Assembly: GCA_012800735.1 (NCBI GenBank)
Contig: JAAZIU010000028.1
Coordinates: 129,245-193,244, forward strand
Reading direction: 5' to 3'
DNA length: 64,000 bases
Origin: Clostridiales bacterium
Lineage (GTDB): Bacteria; Bacillota; Clostridia; Oscillospirales; CAG-272
Below, one piece after another: positions 52,594-60,467 of this stretch (positions are counted from its first letter, which is position 1; each line of letters begins with the position of its first letter). The notes beneath the pieces are model-generated. The model worked only from the letters and a program-made list of their open reading frames with translations, was not told the DNA's origin and made no database searches. Both the position numbers and the translations under genes were made by a program.

Positions 52594-52627
52594 CAGAGGA
52601 ACTCAAGCGAGTTCCTCTGTTTGTTTA
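52594..52627 (+). terminator. Terminator of the lepA-to-flavin-reductase run
   Basis: CAGAGGAACTC-AAGC-GAGTTCCTCTG, an 11-base perfect stem, followed by TTTGTTT. Confidence 0.85.
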
Positions 52628-52691
52628 CCCGGTTTTATCCGGGACGCCCTGCGGCTTTATTCTAAAGCCCGGAAGGCGGGGATTGGTTTGA

Positions 52692-54359
52692 TTATTCTTC
52701 CTTTTTCTCTTCGGAAGCGGCTTCGCCGTCGTCTGCGTTCTTCTTCCTGGAAACGAGGAAGACTATAAGAGCGACGATTATTACAACCGCAACGATAGCG
52801 ATGCCGACGATAAGTCCGGTGTTCATTCCGGCGCTTTCCGTTTCGGCGGCGGCAGCGGCAGTTTCGGCAGGTTCTGCAGCAGCTTCGGCGGGAGCTTCTT
52901 CTGCGGGGGGAGCTTCCTCTGCGGCGGGAGCTTCTTCTGCAGCCGGCGCTTCTTCTGCGGCAGCTTCGGCAGCAATTGCGGCGGCAGCCTCCTGAGCGGC
53001 GGCGGCAGCGGCGGAAAGGTCGGGAAGATCAACGCCGGCTTCAAACTCGACCGGAGTTATGGCGGAGTCGTCTTTCGTACGGAAAGCTTCGGCGCCGGCT
53101 TTGACTGCGAAGAAAGCGATATAATCGATATAAATCTTGTCTCCGTCAGCCATGTCTCCGTCAGCGCCCTTCCACATCGGGTCGAGGCGGATTCCGCTGC
53201 AGGCGCCCTGCCAGTTCCAGGCGTCAATGGGAGAGCCTTTTATGTTGGTGGAGGTATATATGTTGGAGTTCGGCAGATAGACAATATAAGTCTGCCAGAC
53301 GTCAACGTTCGGGATAATGCTGATATGGGTGCATTCCGGACCCGCAAGAGAGTGACCGGAGCCGTCAGTTTTGGCAAACAGCTCGATCGAGGTGGCGGGG
53401 CTCGGGTTCTTTACCCGGACTTTCGCCCACTGAATCATTGACACGTCGGGAATATCGACGGCTATCATGACGTTCGGGTCGAGACCCTTTGCGGTAAATG
53501 CCCAGCAGTCGCGCTCGGAGGTGTCGTATTCAAGGGCGGTTATGGCGGAGCCGGCTTCTTCTATTGCCTTCTCTATCGCCGAACCGGTATACTTGCCGAA
53601 GTCCCAAAGCAGCTGAACGTCGGGGTCAACCGGAGGATTTTCGTTTACAAGACCTTGGGTAAGGTCGGCGGGAGTCGGGCCGTCTTCAAACTGGATCGGG
53701 GTAATGGCGGAGTCCATTTCGGGACGGAAGTTGAGCGCGTCGTCCTTGCTCGCAAAGAACGCGACATAGTCGACTTTGATGTAGTCGCCTTCGTTCATCG
53801 AACCGCCGGCGTCGGAGCCGTCGTCGCCTTCCTGCCACATCGCGTCAAAGCGGATTCCGCTGCAGGTGCCCTGCCAGTTCCAGGCGTCTATCGATACATT
53901 CGCCTTGAAGGTGTTAGCGGTATAGAGGTTTGCGTTCGGCAGGTAGCAGATGTAGGTGCGCCAGGTGTTGTCATTTGGAACAATGTCAACGTGGGTGCAT
54001 TCCGGACCCGCGAGGGAGTGGCCGGAGCCGTCGGTTTTCGCGAAGAACTCGACCGCGGTTGCGGGGCTCGGGTTCTTGACGCGAATCTTCGCCCACTGAA
54101 TCTTTGCCACGTCGTCAACGTCAACGGCTATGCCGACGTAAGGGTCGGAGTTCGTCGCGGTGAAAACGGCGTAGTCGGGGTGCGAAAGATCGTAATCCGC
54201 GTTGATGCTGTTGAATTCAGCGATGGCTGCTTCCATATCATTCGCGGTGGCTTTGCCGAAGTCCCAGAGAACGGTCGGGGGATTTGCGGCGGAGCTCACA
54301 AAGGTCATTGACGAAACGATGAGCAGCACGGTGATAATAAGGGGTAAAATCTTCTTCAT
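52692..54359 (-). CDS. Surface-anchored protein with two tandem galactose-binding-like domains
   Basis: A 555-residue exported protein. Signal peptide MKKILPLIITVLLIVSSMTF (start 54359, since AAAGG is spaced for this ATG rather than the one three codons earlier). Two similar domains of about 200 residues each follow, each containing AKTDGSGHSLAGPECTH and a DAWNWQG(T/A)CSGIR stretch. Then comes an Ala/Glu/Pro-rich stalk (EEAPAAEEAPAA), one membrane segment (NTGLIVGIAIVAVVIIVALI) and a basic RKK stop. It is probably a cell-surface carbohydrate-binding or adhesion protein; no catalytic residues are seen. A palindrome within its consensus promoter suggests tight control. Confidence 0.8.
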   Translation of the reverse strand: MKKILPLIITVLLIVSSMTFVSSAANPPTVLWDFGKATANDMEAAIAEFNSINADYDLSHPDYAVFTATNSDPYVGIAVDVDDVAKIQWAKIRVKNPSPATAVEFFAKTDGSGHSLAGPECTHVDIVPNDNTWRTYICYLPNANLYTANTFKANVSIDAWNWQGTCSGIRFDAMWQEGDDGSDAGGSMNEGDYIKVDYVAFFASKDDALNFRPEMDSAITPIQFEDGPTPADLTQGLVNENPPVDPDVQLLWDFGKYTGSAIEKAIEEAGSAITALEYDTSERDCWAFTAKGLDPNVMIAVDIPDVSMIQWAKVRVKNPSPATSIELFAKTDGSGHSLAGPECTHISIIPNVDVWQTYIVYLPNSNIYTSTNIKGSPIDAWNWQGACSGIRLDPMWKGADGDMADGDKIYIDYIAFFAVKAGAEAFRTKDDSAITPVEFEAGVDLPDLSAAAAAAQEAAAAIAAEAAAEEAPAAEEAPAAEEAPPAEEAPAEAAAEPAETAAAAAETESAGMNTGLIVGIAIVAVVIIVALIVFLVSRKKNADDGEAASEEKKEE

Positions 54360-54474
54360 GTATTTCATCCTTTCTGTTACGGCTTTTTCAGCCGAATTGT
54401 TCTGACCGGTGGATAGTAGCGTGGTTAATACCGGGTAAAAGGCGAGTAACTGCGCTCAAACCCAGTCTAACCTT

Positions 54475-54503
54475 ATTATAGAACATTTTTGTTCTTTTGT
54501 CAA
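54475..54503 (-). promoter_or_regulatory. Consensus promoter with an operator-like palindrome in its spacer
   Basis: Minus-strand TTGACA (54498-54503), 17 bases, TATAAT (54475-54480). The spacer contains the perfect repeat AGAACA-TTTT-TGTTCT (54480-54495). A repressor bound there would cover both promoter boxes. Confidence 0.82.
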
Positions 54504-54792
54504 GACGATTTAGTGATTTATGGCAAAAAAGATGTATTTTTTAAAATATATAACCTTATTATTAATATCGGCGACTTTTTAACAAACACAGTTGTTTTTT
54601 CATAAAGAAACAAGCGGCAAGCGGTCAGACGCTTCTTGTTTGCAGCTGATAAGACGGCTTTTATAATACGGCTTCAATGTATATTTATGTAGGAACCGGA
54701 CAGCCGCAAAACAGCCCGGAAATTTTACAAAAAAGGAATTTATGCATTTCTTCCCGCAATAATATATTTTTCGGTTGGTTCAAAGAAACGAC
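54504..54792. other. AT-rich intergenic stretch without a recognised gene
   Basis: Between two divergent promoters. It holds several AT runs and an imperfect inverted repeat around 54608-54645 (AAACAAGCG...CGCTTCTTGTTT). No open reading frame with a ribosome binding site was seen. Confidence 0.5.
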
Positions 54793-54821
54793 TTTACAAA
54801 AAAGCAGAACAATAGTATAAT
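54793..54821 (+). promoter_or_regulatory. Sigma-A-type promoter of the hydrogenase operon
   Basis: TTTACA (54793-54798), 17 bases, TATAAT (54816-54821). The leader to the ATG at 54912 is about 80 bases and includes a small GCGGCTTA-type imperfect repeat. Confidence 0.75.
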
Positions 54822-54911
54822 ATAAGCAGGATAAAATTTTACGGCTGCGAGGCCGCAAATTAAGCGGAAATAAGCCGCCGAACCGAGATCATTCTAAGGA
54901 AGGAAAATATA

Positions 54912-55151
54912 ATGAAAATCGTAGTCTGCATCGGCAGCGCCTGCCATTTGAAAGGCTCAAGGCAGGTGATTGAACAGCTTGAACTGCTTATCGAAAGACA
55001 TAATATCGCCGATAAAGTTGACCTGACCGGCACCTTCTGCCACGGCGACTGTAAAAAAGGCGTCTGCGTAACCCTTGACGGAAAACTACATTCGGTTTTG
55101 CCGGATAACGTCGGGGAATTTTTCGATACGATGATAATGCAGGGAGTTTAA
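54912..55151 (+). CDS. Small [2Fe-2S] thioredoxin-like ferredoxin
   Basis: A 79-residue protein of the NuoE C-terminal/thioredoxin-like ferredoxin type. The four ligands are Cys6 and Cys11 (VCIGSACHLKG) and Cys43 and Cys47 (TFCHGDCKKG); one more Cys follows. Such proteins pass electrons between hydrogenases and NAD(P)- or flavin-linked partners. It is the first gene after the promoter at 54793, and the [FeFe] hydrogenase lies three genes downstream, so a role as electron carrier for it is the natural inference. GGAAGG precedes the ATG. It overlaps the thioesterase gene start region. Confidence 0.87.
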   Translation: MKIVVCIGSACHLKGSRQVIEQLELLIERHNIADKVDLTGTFCHGDCKKGVCVTLDGKLHSVLPDNVGEFFDTMIMQGV

Positions 55152-55153
55152 TG

Positions 55154-55555
55154 ATGAAAGAAATAAACATCGGAGCAAAAGCCGAACACAAAATGACGGT
55201 AACTCCGGATGTAACCGCCGAAAAGGTCGGTTCGGGGCTGCTGCCCGTCTTTGCGACGCCGTCGATGATAGCTCTCGTAGAGCTTACCGCTTGCGAGCTG
55301 CTTGCGCCTTATCTTCCGGACGGCATAACGTCAGTCGGGACGGCGGTCAACATAAAGCACCTTTCCGCAACGCCTGTCGGAAGGGAAGTCAGGTGCGAAT
55401 GCGAGCTTAAAGAGACCGACGGGCGGAGATTCCTGTTTTATGCCAAGGTTTACGACGAAGCCGGTCTTGTAGGCGAGGGCGAGCATGAGCGGTGTACGGT
55501 AAAAAGCGAGAGATTCATGGAAAAAACGCTGGCGAAATTTGAGATAACAGGGTAA
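55154..55555 (+). CDS. Thioesterase, fluoroacetyl-CoA thioesterase (FlK)-like hotdog
   Basis: A 133-residue hotdog-fold protein. The N-terminal segment KAEHKMTVTPDVTAEKVGSG, then VFATPSMIALVELTACELL (the hot-dog helix with a conserved Glu), and SVGTAVNIKHLSATPVGREV (the strand with a conserved His) match FlK-like thioesterases, which hydrolyse short acyl-CoA. AGGGAG seven bases upstream supports the ATG at 55154 over the one three bases earlier. Its place between a ferredoxin and a flavoprotein is unexplained; it may only be co-transcribed. Confidence 0.85.
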   Translation: MKEINIGAKAEHKMTVTPDVTAEKVGSGLLPVFATPSMIALVELTACELLAPYLPDGITSVGTAVNIKHLSATPVGREVRCECELKETDGRRFLFYAKVYDEAGLVGEGEHERCTVKSERFMEKTLAKFEITG

Positions 55556-55621
55556 GTAAAAGTTTTCACTTTTCTGCTTCAAAACACCGGACAGATGAAA
55601 CATAAATAAAGGATCAGATTC

Positions 55622-56797
55622 ATGAGTAAAATATCAACTGAAATCTCTAACCTTTTCTGTCCGCAGACGCTTTTTATCTACGGAACGCGGCGGAAGGACG
55701 GCGGAGCTGACTTCGGGCTTTTCTGCTGGATCAGCTATTATGCCGACGGCGGGCTTTGCATGATGGCGGGTATTTCCGAAGACAAGCTGACCCGCGACAA
55801 TATCGAGAGCACCGGTGTCTTTTCTGCGAATCTTGTCACCGAAAAAACGCTTGCGCTTGCCGACTATTTCGGCTGCAATTCGGGTTATGACAAAGGGAAA
55901 ATGGATATTGACGTCAATATCGAGAACGGTCGGGTGCTTGATGTTCCGGTGCTGTCGGACAGCCCGGTCGCTTTTGAGCTTGAAGTTTACCGCAAGGTCG
56001 AGCTTGATTCGGGGCGGGTCTATCTCTGCCGCATCCGCAATGTGCTTGCGGACGAGGAGCTTTTCGGCAGCGAAACGCTTGAAGAAAAAATGAAGCGCAT
56101 CGCGCCGGTCTGCACTACCGGAAATACCTATTTCGGGTGGAACGGCGAAAGTATAGCCGCCTGGGGTGAGCCGGGGCTTTCTGTTAAGGCGGGAAAGGCG
56201 GTCAATATCGAGATACGGAAGCTGACAGAGGATCGAGCCGAGGATTATCTTTACTTTTTCGATGTCACACCGCACTCGACCGGCAAAGACGAACATAGGT
56301 GTTACTGCGTTTGCTGGGCGGGGGAAGACTGCGGCGGGCGCGACTTTACAACTGCCGAAAAACGCAGAGCGGTTGCCGCAGAATATATAAAAAGCGGCGC
56401 GCTTCAAGGCTATCTTGCCTACATAGGTCATAAAGTCGTCGGCTGGTGCAACGCCAACGCAAAATCCTACTGCTATGATTGCTTATCCTGGAAGATGTTT
56501 ATGCAGGATATAAAGAAAGACGAACCGGAGATAAGGGTAAAATCCGTCTTCTGCTATGCCGTCGCTCCCGAAATGCGCAGAAAAGGTATCGCCGCGCAGC
56601 TGCTCTCCCGCGTTTGCGATGACGCCGCCGAAGACGGCTTTGATTTTGTCGAAGCCTACCCGAACAGGTTATTTGTCAGCGAGGAAGATGATTTCATAGG
56701 TACCGTAGGAATGTACGAAAAAGCAGGATTTGAGCCGTTTTACGAAGCCGGTGATAAGATTATCATGAGAAAAAACCTGAAACAAAGAAAGGGATAA
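55622..56797 (+). CDS. Flavin-reductase-like / GNAT acetyltransferase fusion
   Basis: A 391-residue two-domain protein. Residues 1-165 are an FMN-binding split barrel (NLFCPQTLFIYGTRRKDGGA, NIESTGVFSANLVTEKTLAL). Residues about 195-385 are a GNAT domain with the acyl-CoA motif VAPEMRRKGIAAQLLSRVCD and closing GMYEKAGFEPFYEA. Stand-alone versions of each are common; their fusion is rare in my knowledge. Cysteines are numerous in the linker (HRCYCVCWAGEDCGG). It lies one base before the hydrogenase gene, so the two are translated together. The function of the pairing is not known. Confidence 0.85.
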   Translation: MSKISTEISNLFCPQTLFIYGTRRKDGGADFGLFCWISYYADGGLCMMAGISEDKLTRDNIESTGVFSANLVTEKTLALADYFGCNSGYDKGKMDIDVNIENGRVLDVPVLSDSPVAFELEVYRKVELDSGRVYLCRIRNVLADEELFGSETLEEKMKRIAPVCTTGNTYFGWNGESIAAWGEPGLSVKAGKAVNIEIRKLTEDRAEDYLYFFDVTPHSTGKDEHRCYCVCWAGEDCGGRDFTTAEKRRAVAAEYIKSGALQGYLAYIGHKVVGWCNANAKSYCYDCLSWKMFMQDIKKDEPEIRVKSVFCYAVAPEMRRKGIAAQLLSRVCDDAAEDGFDFVEAYPNRLFVSEEDDFIGTVGMYEKAGFEPFYEAGDKIIMRKNLKQRKG

Positions 56798-56798
56798 T

Positions 56799-58283
56799 AT
56801 GGCAAACGAACCGTTTGACAACAGAAAATTCGATACCAAAGTCCAGTATATCAAATACATGGTGCTCCGCGAGGTCGCGCGCCGCAAATGGGCCGGCACC
56901 CTCGAAGCGGAGTGGGCGGATATACCGCGGGTAATCATCCCCGGCAATAAGCCCACCATGCGCTGCTGCGTCTATAAAGAGAGGGCGATTCTTTTTGAGC
57001 GGGTGAAAATCGCGATGGGAGAGGGACGGGCGGTCAAAGAGTCGGAACCGGAAAATCCGCATGTGATTGAAGTGATCGATATCGCCTGCGAAGAATGCCC
57101 ATTCGGCGGCTATGAGGTTGTGGCGTCCTCCTGCCGCGGCTGTCTTGCGCACCGCTGCGCGGACGTCTGCCCGCGGGACGCTATCATCTTCAATGAACGC
57201 TATGAGGCGCATATCGATAAGGAAAAGTGCATTGAGTGCGGCGCCTGCGCCAAAGTCTGCCCCTTTTCGGCGATAGCCAATCGCAAGCGCCCCTGCGTCA
57301 TCGCCTGCAAGGTAGACGCGATTACCACCAAAGAAGGGGAAGTCGCCGCCATCGATTACGACAAGTGCATCTCCTGCGGAGCCTGCGTGACTCAATGCCC
57401 CTTCGGCGCGATAACCGATATCTCGTTTATAACCGACGTGATCGACATCATTCAGGGCAGCGAAGATAACAAAAAACACAAGGTTTACGCCCTTGTCGCC
57501 CCTTCAATCTCCTCTCAGTTTAACTACGCAAAGTTAGGGCAGGTTATCTCCGGTATAAAAGAATTAGGTTTCCACACCGTCGTCGAAGTGGCGCTCGGCG
57601 CCGATATGGTAAGCTATCATGAATCGGCAGAGCTTGTCGAAAAAGGAGTGCTGACTTCCTCCTGCTGTCCCGCGTTTGTCGATTATATAAAGAAGAACTT
57701 CCCGAACCTCGAAAAATATGTCAGCGCAAGCCTTTCCCCGATGGGCGCGATAGCGAAATACATAAAGACGGTCGATCCCGGCTGCAAAACCGTTTTTATC
57801 GGTCCCTGCACCGCAAAAAAGGCGGAGGCGCAGCTTTCAAAGGTAAGCGAGTATGTCGACGCCGTCATCACCTTCGAAGAATTGCAGGCGCTGTTTGATT
57901 CGAAAGATTTAGACATCACAACCCTCGAAGAAGACGTCCTCGACAACGCTTCGTATTTCGGTCGAATCTTCGCCCGTTCCGGCGGTCTTACCGACGCGGT
58001 CCGCGAAGGTCTGCGCGAACACGGCGTAACCGAAGATAAATTCGAATTCAAGCCGATAATCTGCGACGGCATCGAAGCCTGCCGGACGGCGCTTTTGAAG
58101 CTCAGCCGCTCCCCGAAAGTTTTGGGCGGCAATTTCATCGAAGGAATGGCGTGCGCCGGAGGCTGCATCGGCGGCGCGGGATGCCTGACCCAAGGCAGGA
58201 AAAGCCGCTCCGGGGTCGACAAATACGGTATGGAAGCCCACGAAAAAACCATTAAAGACGCAATTTCGGTGCTTAAAGAATAA
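56799..58283 (+). CDS. [FeFe] hydrogenase, group-B-like monomeric
   Basis: A 494-residue enzyme for H2 evolution or uptake with ferredoxin. The N-terminal half has several [4Fe-4S] sites: CRGCLAHRCADVCP, CIECGACAKVCP and CISCGACVTQCP. The H-cluster domain shows L1 as TSSCCPAFV, L2 as GPCTAKKAE (Gly before the Cys, where group A has Met) and L3 as EGMACAGGCIGG, giving the four H-cluster cysteines. These variants are typical of group B. Its maturase HydF is at 20.1-21.4 kb; HydE and HydG were not seen. The last gene of the operon. Confidence 0.93.
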   Translation: MANEPFDNRKFDTKVQYIKYMVLREVARRKWAGTLEAEWADIPRVIIPGNKPTMRCCVYKERAILFERVKIAMGEGRAVKESEPENPHVIEVIDIACEECPFGGYEVVASSCRGCLAHRCADVCPRDAIIFNERYEAHIDKEKCIECGACAKVCPFSAIANRKRPCVIACKVDAITTKEGEVAAIDYDKCISCGACVTQCPFGAITDISFITDVIDIIQGSEDNKKHKVYALVAPSISSQFNYAKLGQVISGIKELGFHTVVEVALGADMVSYHESAELVEKGVLTSSCCPAFVDYIKKNFPNLEKYVSASLSPMGAIAKYIKTVDPGCKTVFIGPCTAKKAEAQLSKVSEYVDAVITFEELQALFDSKDLDITTLEEDVLDNASYFGRIFARSGGLTDAVREGLREHGVTEDKFEFKPIICDGIEACRTALLKLSRSPKVLGGNFIEGMACAGGCIGGAGCLTQGRKSRSGVDKYGMEAHEKTIKDAISVLKE

Positions 58284-58327
58284 AAAAAATTCGACATCAA
58301 GCCGGATGAAAACACCATAAAATCAAA

Positions 58328-58366
58328 ATCCGCTCATCGGCGCAAAGCCTTTGAGCGGATATCTTT
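58328..58366. terminator. Bidirectional terminator
   Basis: ATCCGCTCA/TGAGCGGAT with an internal GGC/GCC pairing and T-rich flanks on both strands, between the hydrogenase and the convergent polyferredoxin gene. Confidence 0.78.
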
Positions 58367-58375
58367 ATATAAAAA

Positions 58376-59374
58376 TTAAGTTTCGGCGGTTTTGTCCGGC
58401 TTAATGTCTTCTGCAAGCTTCGACTTTCCGACTTTAACGCCGCCGCTTACAAATCCATAGCTGATAGCTTTTGTCGGACACGCTTTTTTGCAAAGCCCGC
58501 AGCGGATGCACTCGAGGGAGTTGCAGTTCTTTGTCGGGTCGACGTTCATCTTGCAGACGCGGCTGCAGGCGCCGCAGCTTACACACTTCGTCTCATCAAG
58601 CCGGTATTTGAAAACGGATATCCGGTTGAAAAGCGAATAAACGGCGCCGAGCGGGCAGATGTACTTGCAGAACGGCCGGTATATGAGGATAGAAAGCAGC
58701 ACGGTTATTATAAGGATGGCGAGTTTCCACCTGAACAGAAAGCCCGCCAGAGCTCTCATCCCCTCGTTGAGTATGAGCAGCGGTATGCCCGCCATCGCCG
58801 TCCCGACGGGGCAGATAAGCTTGCAGAAATACGGCGAGCCGTTTCCGAAGTCGTTTGTCAGAAACATCGGCAGCAGGATGACGAATATCGCGAAGATAAT
58901 GTATTTCAGCAGCCGCAGCGGCTTGTCGCCCCTGAAAGTCTTTATCTTTTTGGGGAAGGGAATTTTGTGCAGCAGGTCTTGGAAAAGTCCGAAAGGGCAG
59001 AGCCAGCCGCAGACAAAGCGCCCTATCAGCGCCCCGATGAGCGTAAGAAATCCGACGACATAATAGCTGAATTTGAATCCGCTGCTGCCGACGACTGCCT
59101 GCATTGAGCCGATAGGACATGACCCAAGCGCCCCCGGGCAGGAATAGCAGTTCATCCCCGGAACGCAGAGCTTTTTCAGTTCCCCCTGATAAATCCGCCC
59201 CTTTAAAAATCCGGCGACATAGCTGTTTGTGACCGCCGTCCAGACCGCCTGCGCGATGTGCCGCGGCGCTTCGCGCAGCTTTTTCTTTTTGGATTTCTTC
59301 TTCTCGCCGGGATTTTTGCTTTCCGCATTTTTGGGCGAAGCGTCCGTTTTATTTGTTTTATCCGTTTTGTCCAT
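58376..59374 (-). CDS. Membrane polyferredoxin (NapH/YccM-like 4Fe-4S protein)
   Basis: A 332-residue protein with a Lys-rich N-terminus, four or five membrane segments and conserved cysteine motifs: GRFVCGWLCPFG and PFCKYICPLGA at membrane edges, and two ferredoxin-type sites at the C-terminus (CVSCGACSRVCKMNV, CIRCGLCKKACPTKA). An additional Cys-rich stretch MNCYSCPGALGSCPIG precedes the first helix. Such proteins move electrons between membrane and soluble carriers. It is convergent with the hydrogenase gene and follows a tiny CXXC protein by ten bases. Confidence 0.88.
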   Translation of the reverse strand: MDKTDKTNKTDASPKNAESKNPGEKKKSKKKKLREAPRHIAQAVWTAVTNSYVAGFLKGRIYQGELKKLCVPGMNCYSCPGALGSCPIGSMQAVVGSSGFKFSYYVVGFLTLIGALIGRFVCGWLCPFGLFQDLLHKIPFPKKIKTFRGDKPLRLLKYIIFAIFVILLPMFLTNDFGNGSPYFCKLICPVGTAMAGIPLLILNEGMRALAGFLFRWKLAILIITVLLSILIYRPFCKYICPLGAVYSLFNRISVFKYRLDETKCVSCGACSRVCKMNVDPTKNCNSLECIRCGLCKKACPTKAISYGFVSGGVKVGKSKLAEDIKPDKTAET

Positions 59375-59384
59375 CTTATTTATA

Positions 59385-59549
59385 TTATCCGATTCCGATG
59401 CACTCCATGCAGACCATAATTGCTTTTGAAAGTATGACCGCCGCTTCTCCCCGGAGGTACCCGAATATCACCGCGGCGGCGCCTATGATGCATAGCAGCG
59501 GTCCCGCCGAAGTAAGCAGGATTTTTGATAAATCAACTTTGGGTTTCAA
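59385..59549 (-). CDS. CD1871A-type small CXXC membrane protein
   Basis: A 54-residue protein with a TTG start at 59549 and GGGGAG upstream. A single membrane segment (LLTSAGPLLCIIGAAAVIFG) is followed by an amphipathic stretch ending VCMECIGIG, the hallmark of CD1871A-like CXXC proteins of Clostridia. It lies ten bases before the polyferredoxin gene; the two commonly occur together, and the CxxC may dock or insert a cluster in it. Function is unknown. The short size and TTG start make it easily missed. Confidence 0.82.
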   Translation of the reverse strand: MKPKVDLSKILLTSAGPLLCIIGAAAVIFGYLRGEAAVILSKAIMVCMECIGIG

Positions 59550-59647
59550 GATTATCACTCCCCGAATTATTATTTCTGCTGTTAATCGTCATTATAAAAA
59601 CATCGAAAACCGCTTTTTAAAAATATTTGACAGCGGTTTTGCGTTCT

Positions 59648-59956
59648 TTATTTTTTCTCTTTCTCCGCTTCCGCCGCCTCGCGGTCGAGCTTTCTGTTGC
59701 GGAAGTAGAGGGCGACATCGATCATTACCATCGTGACATTCAGATAATAGAAAAAATATGCTATATTGAAGTCGCCTTTAATCGTTTTCGCCGCGATACC
59801 GCAGAAATAGCCGAGGCAGATGAAGAACATGAACAAAAGGCTTTTGCCTTTCGCCGACCTTGCGCGCAGCGAGCGCAGGATGGAAATCGGCCAGGAAACG
59901 CCGAAAGAGATTATCATTATCATTTCGAGTATTTCAGAGAGTAATTTCAAATCCAT
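59648..59956 (-). CDS. Small PQ-loop/SemiSWEET-like membrane protein
   Basis: A 102-residue protein with three hydrophobic segments (ILEMIMIISFGVSWPISILR, SLLFMFFICLGYFCGIAA and AYFFYYLNVTMVMIDVALY), a basic loop RSLRARSAKGKS and a charged C-terminal tail. The pattern resembles PQ-loop half-transporters of the SemiSWEET type, although the Pro-Gln pair itself is not present. It has its own promoter at 59993-60021. The cargo is unknown. Confidence 0.65.
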   Translation of the reverse strand: MDLKLLSEILEMIMIISFGVSWPISILRSLRARSAKGKSLLFMFFICLGYFCGIAAKTIKGDFNIAYFFYYLNVTMVMIDVALYFRNRKLDREAAEAEKEKK

Positions 59957-59992
59957 TTGCGCTTTATACCTTCTTTCTTATATTATATCCTT

Positions 59993-60021
59993 ATTATACA
60001 CTTAATTTATGATTATTTCAA
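59993..60021 (-). promoter_or_regulatory. Sigma-A-type promoter of the small membrane protein gene
   Basis: Minus-strand TTGAAA (60016-60021), 17 bases, TATAAT (59993-59998), 37 bases upstream of the ATG at 59956. Confidence 0.72.
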
Positions 60022-60052
60022 CAGGTCAAGACTATAATCTTCGTTGTGACAT

Positions 60053-60082
60053 GAAAAAAACCGGCGGTGTTGTTCCCGCCGG
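60053..60082 (-). terminator. Terminator of the ABM monooxygenase gene
   Basis: Minus-strand CCGGCGG/CCGCCGG with an AACAACA-type loop followed by seven T. It is 20 bases after the stop. Confidence 0.85.
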
Positions 60083-60102
60083 AGTCGTATTCTGAAATTT
60101 GC

Positions 60103-60426
60103 TCAGCTTATTTCGATTTCGCCTCTCGTGACGTCGGTTATGCCGACGGCGTCGAAGCTGCGGCGGGTGCGCGGGCTTTTGAGCATCGTCTCGCAGGCTT
60201 TCGCCCAGTTTTTGTAATGCTCGGTCGTCTTGTGCACATCCAGCGCCGCGTCGTCCTGCCAGATTTCATAAAGAGAGAAGCGGCAGGGGTCGTCTTTGTC
60301 GCGGAGGGCGTCGAAGCGGATGTTGCCCGCCTCTTTTACCGAACCCTCGTGGTTTTTGCGGGTAAATTCGGCGAATTCCTCGACGAATTCCTCTTTGACT
60401 TCAAGGTTTACAAACAGAATTTTCAT
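60103..60426 (-). CDS. Antibiotic biosynthesis monooxygenase-type (ABM/YgiN-like) protein
   Basis: A 107-residue ferredoxin-like dimeric fold protein. The pattern NLEVKEEFVEEFAEFTRKNH, GNIRFDALRDKDDPCRFSLY and EIWQDDAALDVHKTTEHYKN is the standard ABM layout with the conserved His. Relatives include LsrG and quinol monooxygenases. It could protect against reactive quinones or act on a small metabolite. It follows the large binding-protein gene in the same direction with a gap of about 40 bases, so read-through is possible. Confidence 0.85.
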   Translation of the reverse strand: MKILFVNLEVKEEFVEEFAEFTRKNHEGSVKEAGNIRFDALRDKDDPCRFSLYEIWQDDAALDVHKTTEHYKNWAKACETMLKSPRTRRSFDAVGITDVTRGEIEIS

Positions 60427-60467
60427 TTGATTCCTCTTATTCTTAAAATAGCTGTCAGCCGGATATG

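Noticed and set aside
52801-53044. Repetitive frames within the stalk of the surface protein that could suggest a CRISPR or tandem-repeat locus
   Set aside because: The repeats are imperfect codons of an Ala/Glu/Pro stalk with no spacers of constant length.
54480-54495. LexA (DinR) box in the surface-protein promoter
   Set aside because: Gram-positive LexA boxes have GAAC and GTTC separated by four bases; here the gap is six.
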